64,000 bases of DNA from Lachnospiraceae bacterium (GCA_910575035.1 CAJTDL010000003.1:62001-126000), one strand, 5' to 3'; positions 36,333-45,930 are shown, counted from the first letter of the stretch. Numbers and translations are program-made. The notes: a model not told the origin generated them from the letters alone.

Positions 36333-38408
36333 TCATGATTCGAGCGGCTCATTCAGCCTCTCCGTTCCCGGAACCACAAATTTCCCATCCCGGATCACGT
36401 CTATAGTGCTTCCATCCTGCCGCAGCACCGTAATGCTGTCCAGCTCGTCATATGGAATGGTAATATCTGTATGGCAGTTAAAATAAGCCTTGCCCACATC
36501 CTCCTTTCGGAGCAGGGATACCTCATTGTCCCTTGCCACAACCTCTTTTCCATCTGGGTTGAATACCGCCACATCCTCCGCCCAGCTGTAACAGGTGTCT
36601 CCCACCGCAAAATGGGGCCCTGTCTTTTCTGCAATCAAAATCGGGAGCTTATCCTGTATCTTGTAATCTACCCCCATCCTATATGCCACTGTATTGGTTC
36701 CAATGGCAAATTCCCCCATGGGCAGCGTGTCATGGTGCTTCAGCAGATTCTCCTTTAAAAATGCCTGATTCTCTTTTTCCGTCCCAAAATTCTTACAGGA
36801 ATAGCCCGTAATCATGCCGTCCTTAAAATCCACCTCTAAATCCAGGTATTTCAGCCCGTTCAGGTACACCTGCGCCACATGGAGGCGCCCATTGGTTCCC
36901 TTTAATTGCGGGGAGGTAAATACTTCACCTACCGGAATATTCACATCTGCCACACAGTTCTCAAAAACTGTTTCTTTCTGGGGTTCTTCCAAAGGGTGCA
37001 AAGAAACCGTCAGATCCGTTCTATTTTCCCCTTTCCCTGTAATATGCACGGCCGCGCCCAGATCCAGCACATCAATGATTTTCTGCTGTATATCCTGATA
37101 GAGCTTATAATCCAGGGTATTCACTTCCACTGTCTTTGCAAAAATTTCCTTATAGCCCTCCCCAATTGCCGGAATCGGATAGGCAATGATGGTAAAGCTG
37201 CGCTCATCCTCCCGGATATACCCATTGCTGATCTCTGAGGACATGTTGGCATTGTAAACATTCAGCTTTTGCTGCTTTTCCGTAAACTGATAAGCATAGG
37301 GGTTCCCTTTCGGCTCAAACCCTTCTTCCCCAAAAGTCTCAATATGCGCCGGCCCCGCATACCAGGCGGCCTCTTTTTTCCTTCCCTCATAAGCTGCCTT
37401 CAGGGCTTCCAGGCGCCGCCCCACTAAAGCCTTGTCCCAATAAATTGCCTTATCCGACTTATGGTCATATTCATACTGCCGGTTTGCCGAAACGCTCCCC
37501 ACGGAACGCCCCCGGTTCCCGCGCCCATCAAAAGAAAGCTCCCCGCCCCGCATAACCACAGGCTGCAGCCCCATTTTAGCGAAATTCCCCACTGCTGCCC
37601 GCACCATCCGCTCAAACCCAATCGGATAGCGCAGATCCACAAGCCTTTTTTTGGACAGATCCTTCCCTGTCACCTGAAACCCAATCCGATACCCTTCCGT
37701 ATAGGTATCCGCCATAGCCTGGATCTCCTCCTGCGCCATCCCATTCAGAAATTCTGCCGTCCTCCATTCATTTTCCGTGATATATGCCCCATAGCGGTAA
37801 AGGTATCGCAAATCCCCCAGGTCACTGTCCAAGATAATCCTGGCATAAAAATCCAGTTCCGGGCAAGTCTGGGCAAGCACCCAAATCTCCGTGAAAACCT
37901 CCCCATAATCATGGAAAAACCAGTAAATAATCTGCTGCACTTCCTTTGCCGCAGGCAGCCCCTCCCCTTCAAAGAGGTTATAAATTTCCACAAACAGCTC
38001 GCTGAATATAGTAATATCGTACACCCTCCCCTCATAGGCATAGGGGATCAAAGACCGTATGTCCGCATACAGCGCCGAGAGCAGCCTCCCGTATTCCTCC
38101 CCCAGGCACTGCACCGCATAGGCCGGGTTCCCATAGCTTTCCCCATAATGCTCTGGCAAAACATCCTGATAAAGCCTGTAATTCTCCTGCCTCAGCCCCT
38201 CCAGGCTGACCGCTTTCCAGTCCCTGGAAACAACTTCCTCTTCCAGCCTTCCAAGCTCCGCTAAAAAAGCCGCCACATGGCGAAAATAGCCAAGATACGG
38301 CTGGCTCACCGTCTCCTCCTGCCCAATGGATTCCAGCCGCTCCATAACCAGCGGAAACCTTTCTTCTACCTCATCCCGATATGGCTGCCAAATTTCCTGA
38401 TAACCCAT
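36333..38408 (-). CDS. M29-type aminopeptidase
   Basis: 691 aa, longer than the roughly 410-aa AmpS/AmpT enzymes because of an N-terminal helical half (about residues 1-260) of unknown fold. The C-terminal half carries M29 features: PVGEVFTSPQLKGTNG, a glycine-rich FAIGTN, and GPHFAVGDT with metal-binding His. Members are metal-dependent exopeptidases. It lies between the HAD phosphatase and DUF6142 genes. Confidence 0.82.
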   Translation of the reverse strand: MGYQEIWQPYRDEVEERFPLVMERLESIGQEETVSQPYLGYFRHVAAFLAELGRLEEEVVSRDWKAVSLEGLRQENYRLYQDVLPEHYGESYGNPAYAVQCLGEEYGRLLSALYADIRSLIPYAYEGRVYDITIFSELFVEIYNLFEGEGLPAAKEVQQIIYWFFHDYGEVFTEIWVLAQTCPELDFYARIILDSDLGDLRYLYRYGAYITENEWRTAEFLNGMAQEEIQAMADTYTEGYRIGFQVTGKDLSKKRLVDLRYPIGFERMVRAAVGNFAKMGLQPVVMRGGELSFDGRGNRGRSVGSVSANRQYEYDHKSDKAIYWDKALVGRRLEALKAAYEGRKKEAAWYAGPAHIETFGEEGFEPKGNPYAYQFTEKQQKLNVYNANMSSEISNGYIREDERSFTIIAYPIPAIGEGYKEIFAKTVEVNTLDYKLYQDIQQKIIDVLDLGAAVHITGKGENRTDLTVSLHPLEEPQKETVFENCVADVNIPVGEVFTSPQLKGTNGRLHVAQVYLNGLKYLDLEVDFKDGMITGYSCKNFGTEKENQAFLKENLLKHHDTLPMGEFAIGTNTVAYRMGVDYKIQDKLPILIAEKTGPHFAVGDTCYSWAEDVAVFNPDGKEVVARDNEVSLLRKEDVGKAYFNCHTDITIPYDELDSITVLRQDGSTIDVIRDGKFVVPGTERLNEPLES

Positions 38409-38518
38409 CTATAACCCTTCCTTTCTGTAAAAACCCATTAAAATTTCTTTCTGATTCCCCTATTTTCCGCATAGAATCCGCGGCATATCCCCCCTGCATC
38501 CCAAGCGCAAAAGCCGCC

Positions 38519-38842
38519 TTACACAGAAAACCCCAATACATAGATTGCCACCCACCCTGCCAAAACTATGGCGGAGCACAGGCTCCCCAGCACCGGGAAC
38601 AGCTTATAGCTCTCCTCCCGCAAGCTAGAGAGGCCGGCCACCAATGCCACTGCTGCCAGGCATAAGGACAGCAGCCCGGCGCTCCCTACATAAATGGTGG
38701 CATTCCCCTGGCTCCCCACGGAAAATGCCACCATCCCAATCCCGGCCAAAAGCGACAGCACTGCCAATGCCAAGGATCCCTTCCCCCTCTTAGAATGCTT
38801 CATTCCAGCAAATTTATAGCTATTTCTTTTCTTTCGCTTCAT
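38519..38842 (-). CDS. Small membrane protein, DUF6142-like
   Basis: 107 aa with three hydrophobic helices (about 24-43, 51-69 and 85-104) after a basic N-terminus (MKRKKRNSYKFAGMKHSKRGKGS). It resembles the DUF6142 family found beside pyrE and VanZ genes in Lachnospiraceae; function unknown. AAGGAG 5 nt before the ATG. It overlaps the end of the VanZ gene by 23 nt. Confidence 0.75.
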   Translation of the reverse strand: MKRKKRNSYKFAGMKHSKRGKGSLALAVLSLLAGIGMVAFSVGSQGNATIYVGSAGLLSLCLAAVALVAGLSSLREESYKLFPVLGSLCSAIVLAGWVAIYVLGFSV

Positions 38843-39293
38843 AAGATCTCCTTATCTGGTTCATCCACAAAAAAGCCAGGCAGCCGATTGCGCCGCCTAT
38901 GGTATTCAACAGTAAATCATCTACATCAAAGCTCCCCACTTTGGAGACTAACTGGATTGTCTCTACCAGAAGGCTGCACTCAAAGCTAAAAAATATGGTA
39001 AACAGCAATGACCTGCACCTTGGATACAGCACTGGCAGGAAAAAGCCAAAAGGGATAAATGCTGCAATATTCCCAAACAGGTTCAGCACCACTGCCCGTG
39101 TGCCAAGGGTATGCCGATATTCGATAAAGCGCCTGATCTCTTTAAACAGCTCCAAATTATAATGGTAGGTCCTGCCCTCGAAGGTACGCCCTGTACTCTC
39201 TGCAAAGAACAGAAAATAAGTCAGGCAAACAATATAGACTCCGAACATGACCTTACTGCATATTCGGAGTGTCTTTCGATAATCTTTTTTCAA
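38820..39293 (-). CDS. VanZ-family membrane protein
   Basis: 157 aa with several hydrophobic helices and the VanZ signature segments NLFGNIAAFIPFGFFLP and SFDVDDLLLNTIGGAIG. VanZ proteins give low-level teicoplanin resistance in enterococci, but family members in Clostridia are mostly uncharacterised. The start is a TTG with AAGGG 8 nt upstream; no in-frame ATG would retain the first helix. Confidence 0.85.
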   Translation of the reverse strand: MKKDYRKTLRICSKVMFGVYIVCLTYFLFFAESTGRTFEGRTYHYNLELFKEIRRFIEYRHTLGTRAVVLNLFGNIAAFIPFGFFLPVLYPRCRSLLFTIFFSFECSLLVETIQLVSKVGSFDVDDLLLNTIGGAIGCLAFLWMNQIRRSYEAKEKK

Positions 39294-39304
39294 TTTTCCA
39301 ACCC

Positions 39305-39463
39305 TTAAAATATGATATCTGATTTACGCCTCAATATCTTCGCGCCATTTATAATCACCAATACGCCGCATACAATGCCAGTCACTAAAACCACAATGCC
39401 AAGCACAAGGTTCCCAGCCCCAGCCACCGCCAATGTCTTATACGTCTTCTCATTATCATTCAT
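39305..39463 (-). CDS. 52-residue single-pass membrane protein
   Basis: Starts MNDNEKTYKT, then one long hydrophobic stretch rich in V, I, L and G (about 12-43) and a basic end (AKILRRK). AGGAG lies 8 nt before the chosen ATG; another ATG two codons upstream is too close to it. It is between VanZ and pyrE on the same strand and was too short to be called by length alone. Function unknown. Confidence 0.6.
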   Translation of the reverse strand: MNDNEKTYKTLAVAGAGNLVLGIVVLVTGIVCGVLVIINGAKILRRKSDIIF

Positions 39464-39498
39464 GTCCATTTCTCCTGATTTTTATTTTGTCTTCTACT

Positions 39499-40173
39499 CT
39501 ATTTTGCCCCATATTGTGCATAATATTGGTCAATGGCAGATTTCATGCTGCCATCAATATAAACTTTCCCCTTATAAGGCGTATTATACAGGAACTCTAC
39601 CACATCCTGCATCGTCACAATGGCATTTGCGTCAAACCCATACAGCTCCTGGATCTCCTCCAGGGCGCTTTTCTCTCCCTTGCCCCGCTCCATCCGGTTT
39701 AAGGAAACCATCAGCCCTTTGATCTCAATATCTGCCTGTGCCCGTATAATTGGCACCGTCTCTTCCATGGATTTGCCAGAGGTAGTCACGTCCTCAATGA
39801 TCACGACCTTGTCCCCATCCTTAAGCTTGCTGCCCAAAAGGATCCCCGTATCCCCATGATCCTTTACTTCCTTGCGGTTTGAGCAATAGCGGATTTCCTT
39901 CCCATAGAGCCTGCTGTATGCTATCGTCGTGGAAACGCTCAAGGGGATGCCCTTGTAGGCCGGCCCAAAAAGCACATCAAAATCATCCCCATAATGGGCA
40001 TGGATCGCTTTAGCGTAATATTCCCCCAGCCTAAGAAGCTGCGCGCCTGTCACATAAGCCCCTGCATTCATGAAAAACGGGGATTTCCTTCCGCTTTTCA
40101 AAATAAATTCGCCAAACTTCAATACCTGGCAGTCCACCATAAACCCTATAAACTCTTCCTTATACTGATCCAT
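39499..40173 (-). CDS. pyrE: Orotate phosphoribosyltransferase
   Basis: 224 aa. It makes OMP from orotate and PRPP in pyrimidine synthesis. The PRPP-binding motif VVIIEDVTTSGKS is present, with FGPAYKGIPL and KEVKDHGD that belong to this enzyme's catalytic loop. GGAGG precedes the ATG. The small membrane-protein genes downstream are likely co-transcribed. Confidence 0.95.
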   Translation of the reverse strand: MDQYKEEFIGFMVDCQVLKFGEFILKSGRKSPFFMNAGAYVTGAQLLRLGEYYAKAIHAHYGDDFDVLFGPAYKGIPLSVSTTIAYSRLYGKEIRYCSNRKEVKDHGDTGILLGSKLKDGDKVVIIEDVTTSGKSMEETVPIIRAQADIEIKGLMVSLNRMERGKGEKSALEEIQELYGFDANAIVTMQDVVEFLYNTPYKGKVYIDGSMKSAIDQYYAQYGAK

Positions 40174-40275
40174 TTTATCCTAAACCTCCTGTATTGGGGC
40201 TCTCCAGCCATTTTTCCCTATTCTACCACATAAGCCACCTATTTTCAATCAGCAGTATGGAAAAATTACAATTCC

Positions 40276-41256
40276 TTACCACTGCTTCACCAGCCATCTC
40301 CCCCAGGGCGTAAGGTCAGAATCCTTCCAGCCAGAAACCTTTTTACAGGATGTTTTCAAAAGCGCTGAGCTTTCCCCTTTATTGGAAAGGCTCCATCCAA
40401 TGCGGCTGATCTTATTGTCCTTTAGGAACTTCATCCACTTCTTGCCCTCCTGCTTATTCAGCGCCCCATTGCCAGAAGCGTCCGAGATGCCAAATTCTGA
40501 CACAAACAATGGCAGCCCTTCTTTCAATGCCGCCTTTGCCTTTTGGCGCAGCCCCGCTCCATGTGCCCCTGCGTAGAAATGCAGCGTATACATCAGGTTC
40601 TTATAGCCCTTCAAAGGGCTTTTTGCCACAACATCCACATCCTGGGACCAATTGGGCGTCCCAATTAAAATCACTGCATTTTTGTCCTTGGAACGGATTG
40701 CCTTTACCACCTTTTGGGCATAGGACTTAATATCGCCCCAGGACGCCCCCCCATTGGGCTCATTGCAGATCTCATAGATCACATTGGTATACCCCTTATA
40801 TTTTCCCGCCATCTTCTTAAAAAATGCAACCGCCTGCTTCTGATAAGCCTTAGGGTTCCCATCGCTTAAAATATGCCAGTCGATGATTACATAAAGCCCT
40901 GCCTTTGTGGCATACTTTACCCCATCATCCACCCGTTTCTCCAACACCCTACGGTTCGCTGCATCCCCAACGCAATAGCCGTTGTACTCACTGGTATACA
41001 TTGCCAGCCGCACTGCGTTCGCCTTCCATTTTTTCTTGATATGGCTGAATGCCTTCTGGTTCACATATTCTGGGAACCAGGACAGCCCGTGGGTACTGAC
41101 CCCCTTTAACTGCACCGCCTTCCCCTTGGAATTCACCAGCTGCGTCCCCTTCACCTTTAAAGCCGGCAGCTTCCCTGCCTGGACTGTCCCGCAGTCCAAC
41201 ATTACCGCACACACAAATACCAGCAATACATAAATCCACTTTTTTCCTTTTCCCAT
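40276..41256 (-). CDS. Secreted glycoside hydrolase family 5 (endoglucanase-like)
   Basis: 326 aa from MGKGKKWIY (GGAGG 5 nt upstream). Signal peptide with a hydrophobic core ending near VQA. The GH5 barrel has LKGVSTHGLSWFP, the acid/base Glu in YEICNEPNG and the nucleophile Glu in FVSEFG, as in subfamily GH5_2 enzymes acting on beta-1,4-glucans. No carbohydrate-binding or anchoring module is visible. Confidence 0.9.
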   Translation of the reverse strand: MGKGKKWIYVLLVFVCAVMLDCGTVQAGKLPALKVKGTQLVNSKGKAVQLKGVSTHGLSWFPEYVNQKAFSHIKKKWKANAVRLAMYTSEYNGYCVGDAANRRVLEKRVDDGVKYATKAGLYVIIDWHILSDGNPKAYQKQAVAFFKKMAGKYKGYTNVIYEICNEPNGGASWGDIKSYAQKVVKAIRSKDKNAVILIGTPNWSQDVDVVAKSPLKGYKNLMYTLHFYAGAHGAGLRQKAKAALKEGLPLFVSEFGISDASGNGALNKQEGKKWMKFLKDNKISRIGWSLSNKGESSALLKTSCKKVSGWKDSDLTPWGRWLVKQW

Positions 41257-41296
41257 GTTCTCCTCCATCTGTACATTATTAAATATGAGAAACCAC

Positions 41297-41335
41297 AAAA
41301 ACGCATATCCCCAAATCGCCCTGTTTGGATATGCG
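41297..41335 (-). terminator. Hairpin with U-run upstream of the GH5 gene
   Basis: CGCATATCC (41302-41310) pairs with GGATATGCG (41327-41335), and five U residues follow in the minus-strand direction. It lies only 40 bp before the GH5 start and after a TATAAT at 41360-41365, so it could be an attenuator in the leader or simply end spoIVA transcription. The remaining sequence up to 41516 shows only an imperfect hairpin near 41425-41462. Confidence 0.5.
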
Positions 41336-41516
41336 CTTTTGACAACCCTCCTTTATAGAATTATAACACAACTCCTTTGAATTTCCAGTGATTTTCCGAA
41401 ATTTCCAGCGAATTTCTCCAAAATTATGTTACTATTCACGGCCTGTGAGCCGCTCATAGCAACAATAATGTCATATACTAAGAGATTGACAGACAGGAGA
41501 GGGGTGGCTATGCCTC

Positions 41517-43004
41517 CTATATGATAATGCATACCAGCCCCCCATTGCTGTCATTCACAATCTTCTGCATGGTATCCTGCAATTTCACCTGGCTCTCGTC
41601 ATCCATCATGGTAATCTTGCTGCGGATCCCATCCTCCACCAATTCCCCGATGGATTTTCCAAAAATATTCGTCTGCCAGATCCCTTCCTCCTGGTCCCTG
41701 GATTCCTTAATATACCCGATCAGATCCTGCGCCTGCTCCTCGCTCCCTATAATCGGCGCAATCTCCGTCTCCACATTTGCCCGGATCATATGGATGGAGG
41801 GGGACTGTGCTTTGATCTTTACCCCAAATTTATTGCCATGCCGGATCAGCACCGGCTCCTCAATCTCAATATCTGTCAGCTGGGGCGTCACCACACCATA
41901 CCCCTTCTGCTTCACTGCCTCCATGGCGCTCCCCACCTTGTCATACTCTTTCTTCATTCCAGACAATTCCCTGATCATAGAGATCAGCTGGTATTCCCCG
42001 GAAATCGGCACTCCCGTCAGCTCGCTCATATTTTCATAGTAATATTTCTCATCAATATCAATCAGAATCTGCACACACCCCTTGGAAAGCTCCACCTTTT
42101 CCAGCTTCATACGCCGTATATACTCCCCTTCCGGCACCAGCTCTGTGCTGCGCACATCCTTTGCAAAGGTAAACTGCTTTAAGATCTGCATGGCATTTTG
42201 GATGACATTCTCTTTGATCTTATGGGTATTTTCAAGCATTTCCACCCATTTCGGCAAAAAGAAATCCACACGCTCAATGGGAAATTCATATAAAATGCTC
42301 TCCAGAATCCGGAAAATGTCGTCCTTGCGCAGCTGCTCACAATTGACTGGAAGGGCAGACACCCCATACTTTTCGGAAAGCTCCTCTGCCAGCTTCTGGC
42401 TTTCTGCCCCATAAGGCTTTTGGGTATTCACCAGTAGAATAAAAGGCTTCCCCAGCTTCTTCAGCCCTGTGATGGTCTTTTCTTCTGCCGGAATATAGCT
42501 TTCCCTGGGAAGCTCCGTAATGGATCCGTCTGTAGTGATCACAATCCCAATATTCGAATGCTCCCGAATCACCTTCTGGGTGCCAATCTCTGCTGCCTGG
42601 GTAAAGGGGATCTCATAGTCAAACCAAGGCGTCTTCACTATCCGCTCCTCCCCTTCCTCCATATGGCCAGATGCTCCATCCACCATAAAACCCACGCAGT
42701 CGATCAGGCGGACGCTGACCTCCAGCCCATCCTTGATCTTAATCTTTGCCGCCTCCTTGGGGACAAATTTCGGCTCCGTCGTCATAATCGTCTTTCCCTG
42801 GGCAGACTGCGGCAGCTCGTCTGTCGCCCGCTCCCGGCTGTGGGCGTCCTCCATTTCCGGCAGCACCATCACGTCCATAAAACGCTTAATAAATGTGGAT
42901 TTCCCCGTCCGTACAGGCCCTACCACGCCAATATAGATATCCCCATTGGTCCGGACACTGATATCTTTGTAAATATTATATGTACCTGTATTGATATTTT
43001 CCAT
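41517..43004 (-). CDS. spoIVA: Stage IV sporulation protein A (coat ATPase)
   Basis: 495 aa. Polymerises on the forespore surface as the base of the spore coat using ATP. The Walker A motif GPVRTGKSTFIKR lies near residues 29-41, followed by the switch-like DAHSRERATDELPQS, a middle domain and a C-terminal SpoVM-contact region. Good GGAGG before the ATG and a sigma-E-like promoter upstream. Confidence 0.97.
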   Translation of the reverse strand: MENINTGTYNIYKDISVRTNGDIYIGVVGPVRTGKSTFIKRFMDVMVLPEMEDAHSRERATDELPQSAQGKTIMTTEPKFVPKEAAKIKIKDGLEVSVRLIDCVGFMVDGASGHMEEGEERIVKTPWFDYEIPFTQAAEIGTQKVIREHSNIGIVITTDGSITELPRESYIPAEEKTITGLKKLGKPFILLVNTQKPYGAESQKLAEELSEKYGVSALPVNCEQLRKDDIFRILESILYEFPIERVDFFLPKWVEMLENTHKIKENVIQNAMQILKQFTFAKDVRSTELVPEGEYIRRMKLEKVELSKGCVQILIDIDEKYYYENMSELTGVPISGEYQLISMIRELSGMKKEYDKVGSAMEAVKQKGYGVVTPQLTDIEIEEPVLIRHGNKFGVKIKAQSPSIHMIRANVETEIAPIIGSEEQAQDLIGYIKESRDQEEGIWQTNIFGKSIGELVEDGIRSKITMMDDESQVKLQDTMQKIVNDSNGGLVCIII

Positions 43005-43030
43005 AAAAAACCTCCTGTTCTGCTATTCCT

Positions 43031-43059
43031 AAAATATGCCGGGGACGCCCTATTTATTA
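43031..43059 (-). promoter_or_regulatory. Candidate sigma-E promoter of spoIVA
   Basis: On the minus strand: -35 TAATAAA (43053-43059), 14-nt spacer, -10 CATATTTT (43031-43038). spoIVA is a sigma-E gene in Bacillus and Clostridia, which supports the call. Confidence 0.6.
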
Positions 43060-43178
43060 CTGCCATAATGAAATTGCCACAGTATTTCCATGATACGGAT
43101 ATGGAACATCCAAACAGAATCAAAAATAAAATTATGCCTATTACATTCCGAATCCTGCATATGCAGGGTGGAAAACGA

Positions 43179-43206
43179 AAAACCCAGGGCAGATACCCTA
43201 GGTTTT
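43179..43206 (-). terminator. Intrinsic terminator after malQ
   Basis: An 11-bp stem with one G-U pair (43179-43189 with 43196-43206) and a 6-nt loop is followed by a U-rich tract on the minus strand. It separates malQ from spoIVA; nothing else is seen between 43060 and 43312. Confidence 0.65.
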
Positions 43207-43312
43207 CATTTTCTCCCAATGCCAGCCGGATGCAAGATTTCCCTAAATATCATCCTGCCTCCACCCGCCCCGCTGCCTGCGGGCATAAAATTGCCTGTAA
43301 ACTTTCCTGCCC

Positions 43313-44953
43313 CTACGGAAGAATCCGTCCCGCCTTCACTTTCTCTGCTGCCGCAATGGCCGTTTTCGTCTTAGCTAGGGCAATTTCCGCCTCCTCGATC
43401 GCCGTTTTCGTCTTGGCTAGGGCAAGCTCTGCCTCCACAATGGCGTCCTGTGTTTTTTCCAGGCTATCTTCTCCTTTGCGTCTTCTTCCATACAATGCCA
43501 TCTGGCTCCGAATACGCCCAATCAACGCATCGCTGATGGCTCCCGGCTCCATGCGCCACATCCAGTTAAAGCCCAGGGTAGAAGGCGTATTCATCCTGCC
43601 CTTCCCGCCCAGGCCCAGCAAATCCTGCATCGTTACAATAGCCAGGTCGCCCACACTGGACCACACGCCGCGCATTACGCCCCAGTTCAGCCCCTCTTCC
43701 TCATCCAGCTTTAAATACTCCTTGGCAAACTCCACGCAGTCCTTCGGCGCACTTTCCATCCATCCCAAAATCGTGTCATTGTCATGGGTTCCGGCATAGA
43801 CCACGCAATTTTGGGTGTAATTATGGGGAAGATAATCCCCATCCTCCCGCGTGTCAAAAGCAAACTGGATCAGCTTCATGCCAGGATACCCGGAATCCGC
43901 CAGCATCTGCCGCACCGAATCCGTCAGAAATCCCAGGTCCTCTGCAATAATGTCCAGCTTCCCCAGCTCCTTCTCAATCTTTTGGAACAGCCCAATGCCA
44001 GGGCCTTCCCGCCATTCCCCATTCCTTGCAGTCTTGTCCCCATAGGGGATTGCATAATAAGAGTCAAACCCCCGGAAATGGTCAATGCGCACCACGTCAA
44101 AAAGCCTGGAAACCTTGTCCAGGCGCCTCGTCCACCACCGATATCCATCCTGCTTCATCACATCCCAGCGAAACAGTGGGTTCCCCCATAGCTGCCCATC
44201 CTCTGAGAATGCATCCGGCGGGCATCCCGCCACATCAATGGGATCCAATTTTTCATCCAGGTAAAATTGGGAGGGGTTCGCCCATACATCCGCGCTGTCC
44301 ATGGCCACATAGATTGGCACATCCCCAATTATCCGAATGCCCCTTTGGTTGGCATAAGCCTTCAGCCGCCCCCATTGCCCATAAAACAGATACTGCACCA
44401 TTTTCCAGAAATCAATCTCTTCTGCAAGGGTTTCCACGGCCTTTTCCACCGCCTTCGGCTCACGCAGCTTGAGCCCCGCCTCCCACTCACTCCAGGAAGC
44501 GCCTTTATGGGCGTCCTTTAAAGCCATAAACAAAGCATAATCCTCCAGCCAGTCCGACTGCTCCTTGCAAAACGCCGGATAATCCGCAGGGATATTTTCC
44601 TGAAACCGGCCAAATGCCTTATGCAGCAGCGGATAGCGGCTCTCATAAAGCATCCCGTAATCTACCTGCGCGGCATCCCCGCCCCATTCATAGCCCTGGC
44701 ACTCCCTGGCAGTCAGCAGCCCTTCCTCACAAAGCATTTCCAAATCTATAAAATAAGGGTTCCCTGCAAAGCTGGAAAATGACTGATAGGGAGAATCCCC
44801 ATAGCTGGTAGGGCAGATCGGCAATACCTGCCAGTAACTTTGCTGCGCCTTTACAAGAAAATCCACGAATTTTCTCGCTTCTTCCCCCAGGGTACCAATC
44901 CCATAGGGAGACGGCAGAGAAGAAATATGCATTAAAACTCCACTACTACGCAT
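43313..44953 (-). CDS. malQ: 4-alpha-glucanotransferase with C-terminal coiled-coil repeats
   Basis: 546 aa. Amylomaltase disproportionates malto-oligosaccharides. GH77 features: SSLPSPYGIGTLG, the nucleophile region VVRIDHFRGFDSYYAIP, the acid in IIAEDLG and GTHDNDT. The last ~50 residues are an addition to the usual ~500: two 14-residue repeats of the AIEEAEIALAKTKT kind (two heptads each), forming a predicted coiled coil. Downstream gene of the ABC transporter operon, which suggests uptake of maltodextrins or similar. Confidence 0.93.
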   Translation of the reverse strand: MRSSGVLMHISSLPSPYGIGTLGEEARKFVDFLVKAQQSYWQVLPICPTSYGDSPYQSFSSFAGNPYFIDLEMLCEEGLLTARECQGYEWGGDAAQVDYGMLYESRYPLLHKAFGRFQENIPADYPAFCKEQSDWLEDYALFMALKDAHKGASWSEWEAGLKLREPKAVEKAVETLAEEIDFWKMVQYLFYGQWGRLKAYANQRGIRIIGDVPIYVAMDSADVWANPSQFYLDEKLDPIDVAGCPPDAFSEDGQLWGNPLFRWDVMKQDGYRWWTRRLDKVSRLFDVVRIDHFRGFDSYYAIPYGDKTARNGEWREGPGIGLFQKIEKELGKLDIIAEDLGFLTDSVRQMLADSGYPGMKLIQFAFDTREDGDYLPHNYTQNCVVYAGTHDNDTILGWMESAPKDCVEFAKEYLKLDEEEGLNWGVMRGVWSSVGDLAIVTMQDLLGLGGKGRMNTPSTLGFNWMWRMEPGAISDALIGRIRSQMALYGRRRKGEDSLEKTQDAIVEAELALAKTKTAIEEAEIALAKTKTAIAAAEKVKAGRILP

Positions 44954-44975
44954 GATGCGTACCTCCTTAAACTTT

Positions 44976-45056
44976 CATTGCGCCCATCAAGCCCGCCCTG
45001 TCCATCTGTACAGGCTGGCAAACGCCTTGCCTTCACTGCGCCCATGCAAGCCCGCC
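44976..45056. repeat. Imperfect direct repeat echoing the permease 3' end
   Basis: 44976-44997 and 45034-45056 are near-identical, and both resemble the 3' end of the permease gene at 45091. The copy nearest malQ could even be read as a C-terminus of the GAMKV type. They look like remnants of duplicated permease tails. Confidence 0.5.
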
Positions 45057-45090
45057 AGGCACAATAACCGCACAGGCAGACAGGCGCCCT

Positions 45091-45930
45091 TTAGCCCTTC
45101 ACTGCACCTGCCACCACCCCTTCGATGATATATTTCTGGCAGGCAACATAGAACACAATAATTGGGATGATCGCCAGCACCAGCATTGCCATCATAGCCC
45201 CCATATCCACAGAGCCATACCCTCCCTTTAAATACTGGATCGCAATGGGAATCGTTTTCCACCGCTTAATATCCAGTACCAGGTACGGCAGCAGGTAATC
45301 ATTCCAGATCCACATGGCCTGTAGGATGGCCACTGTGATACAGGTAGGCTTTAAAATAGGGAACACCACCCGGAAATACGTTTGGATCGGCGTACACCCA
45401 TCAATCATAGCCGCTTCCTCAATTTCCAGCGGTATCCCCCTTACAAATCCGCAGAACATAAACACCGCAAGCCCGGCCCCAAATCCCAAATACACTACTA
45501 TAATACCAATTGGGCTGGATAAATGCAACATATTTGCCAATTTTGATAAGGTAAACATCACCATCTGAAAAGGCACGATCATAGAAAACAGGCATAAATA
45601 ATAGATCCCTGACGAAACCTTAGAATTTACCCTGGAAATATACCAGGCACACATAGAAGTGCACAAAATAATGGCCGCCACCGAAAATACCGTAATAAAC
45701 AGCGAGTTCTTAAACGCGTCAAAAAACTGGATCTTCTCCATCCCGCCAATATAATTCTCCAGCTCCACAAACATCTTCCCCAGAGGCAGCTCAAAGGGCC
45801 TTCGGCTGATATACACCTTCTTCTTAAAGGAATTTACGACAACCAGCAATATCGGGAATACCCAGGCAACCGAAAGGAGCGTGAAAAATACGCTATACAC
45901 CCACCCATGCTTTACTTTTTTTACATTCAT
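45091..45930 (-). CDS. Carbohydrate ABC transporter permease (MalG-type)
   Basis: 279 aa with six membrane helices and the EAA loop (EIEEAAMIDGCTPIQTYFRVVFPILKP) that contacts the ATPase subunit. It is the partner of the MalF-type permease at 46710. Its ATG overlaps the stop of the repeat-protein gene (ATGA). No ATP-binding subunit is encoded here; such systems often share a MsmK-like ATPase. Confidence 0.93.
   Translation of the reverse strand: MNVKKVKHGWVYSVFFTLLSVAWVFPILLVVVNSFKKKVYISRRPFELPLGKMFVELENYIGGMEKIQFFDAFKNSLFITVFSVAAIILCTSMCAWYISRVNSKVSSGIYYLCLFSMIVPFQMVMFTLSKLANMLHLSSPIGIIVVYLGFGAGLAVFMFCGFVRGIPLEIEEAAMIDGCTPIQTYFRVVFPILKPTCITVAILQAMWIWNDYLLPYLVLDIKRWKTIPIAIQYLKGGYGSVDMGAMMAMLVLAIIPIIVFYVACQKYIIEGVVAGAVKG

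Noticed and set aside
44987-45262. Minus-strand frame overlapping the MalG-type permease 3' end
   Set aside because: A shadow of the permease gene continuing through the tail repeats, with no ribosome site.
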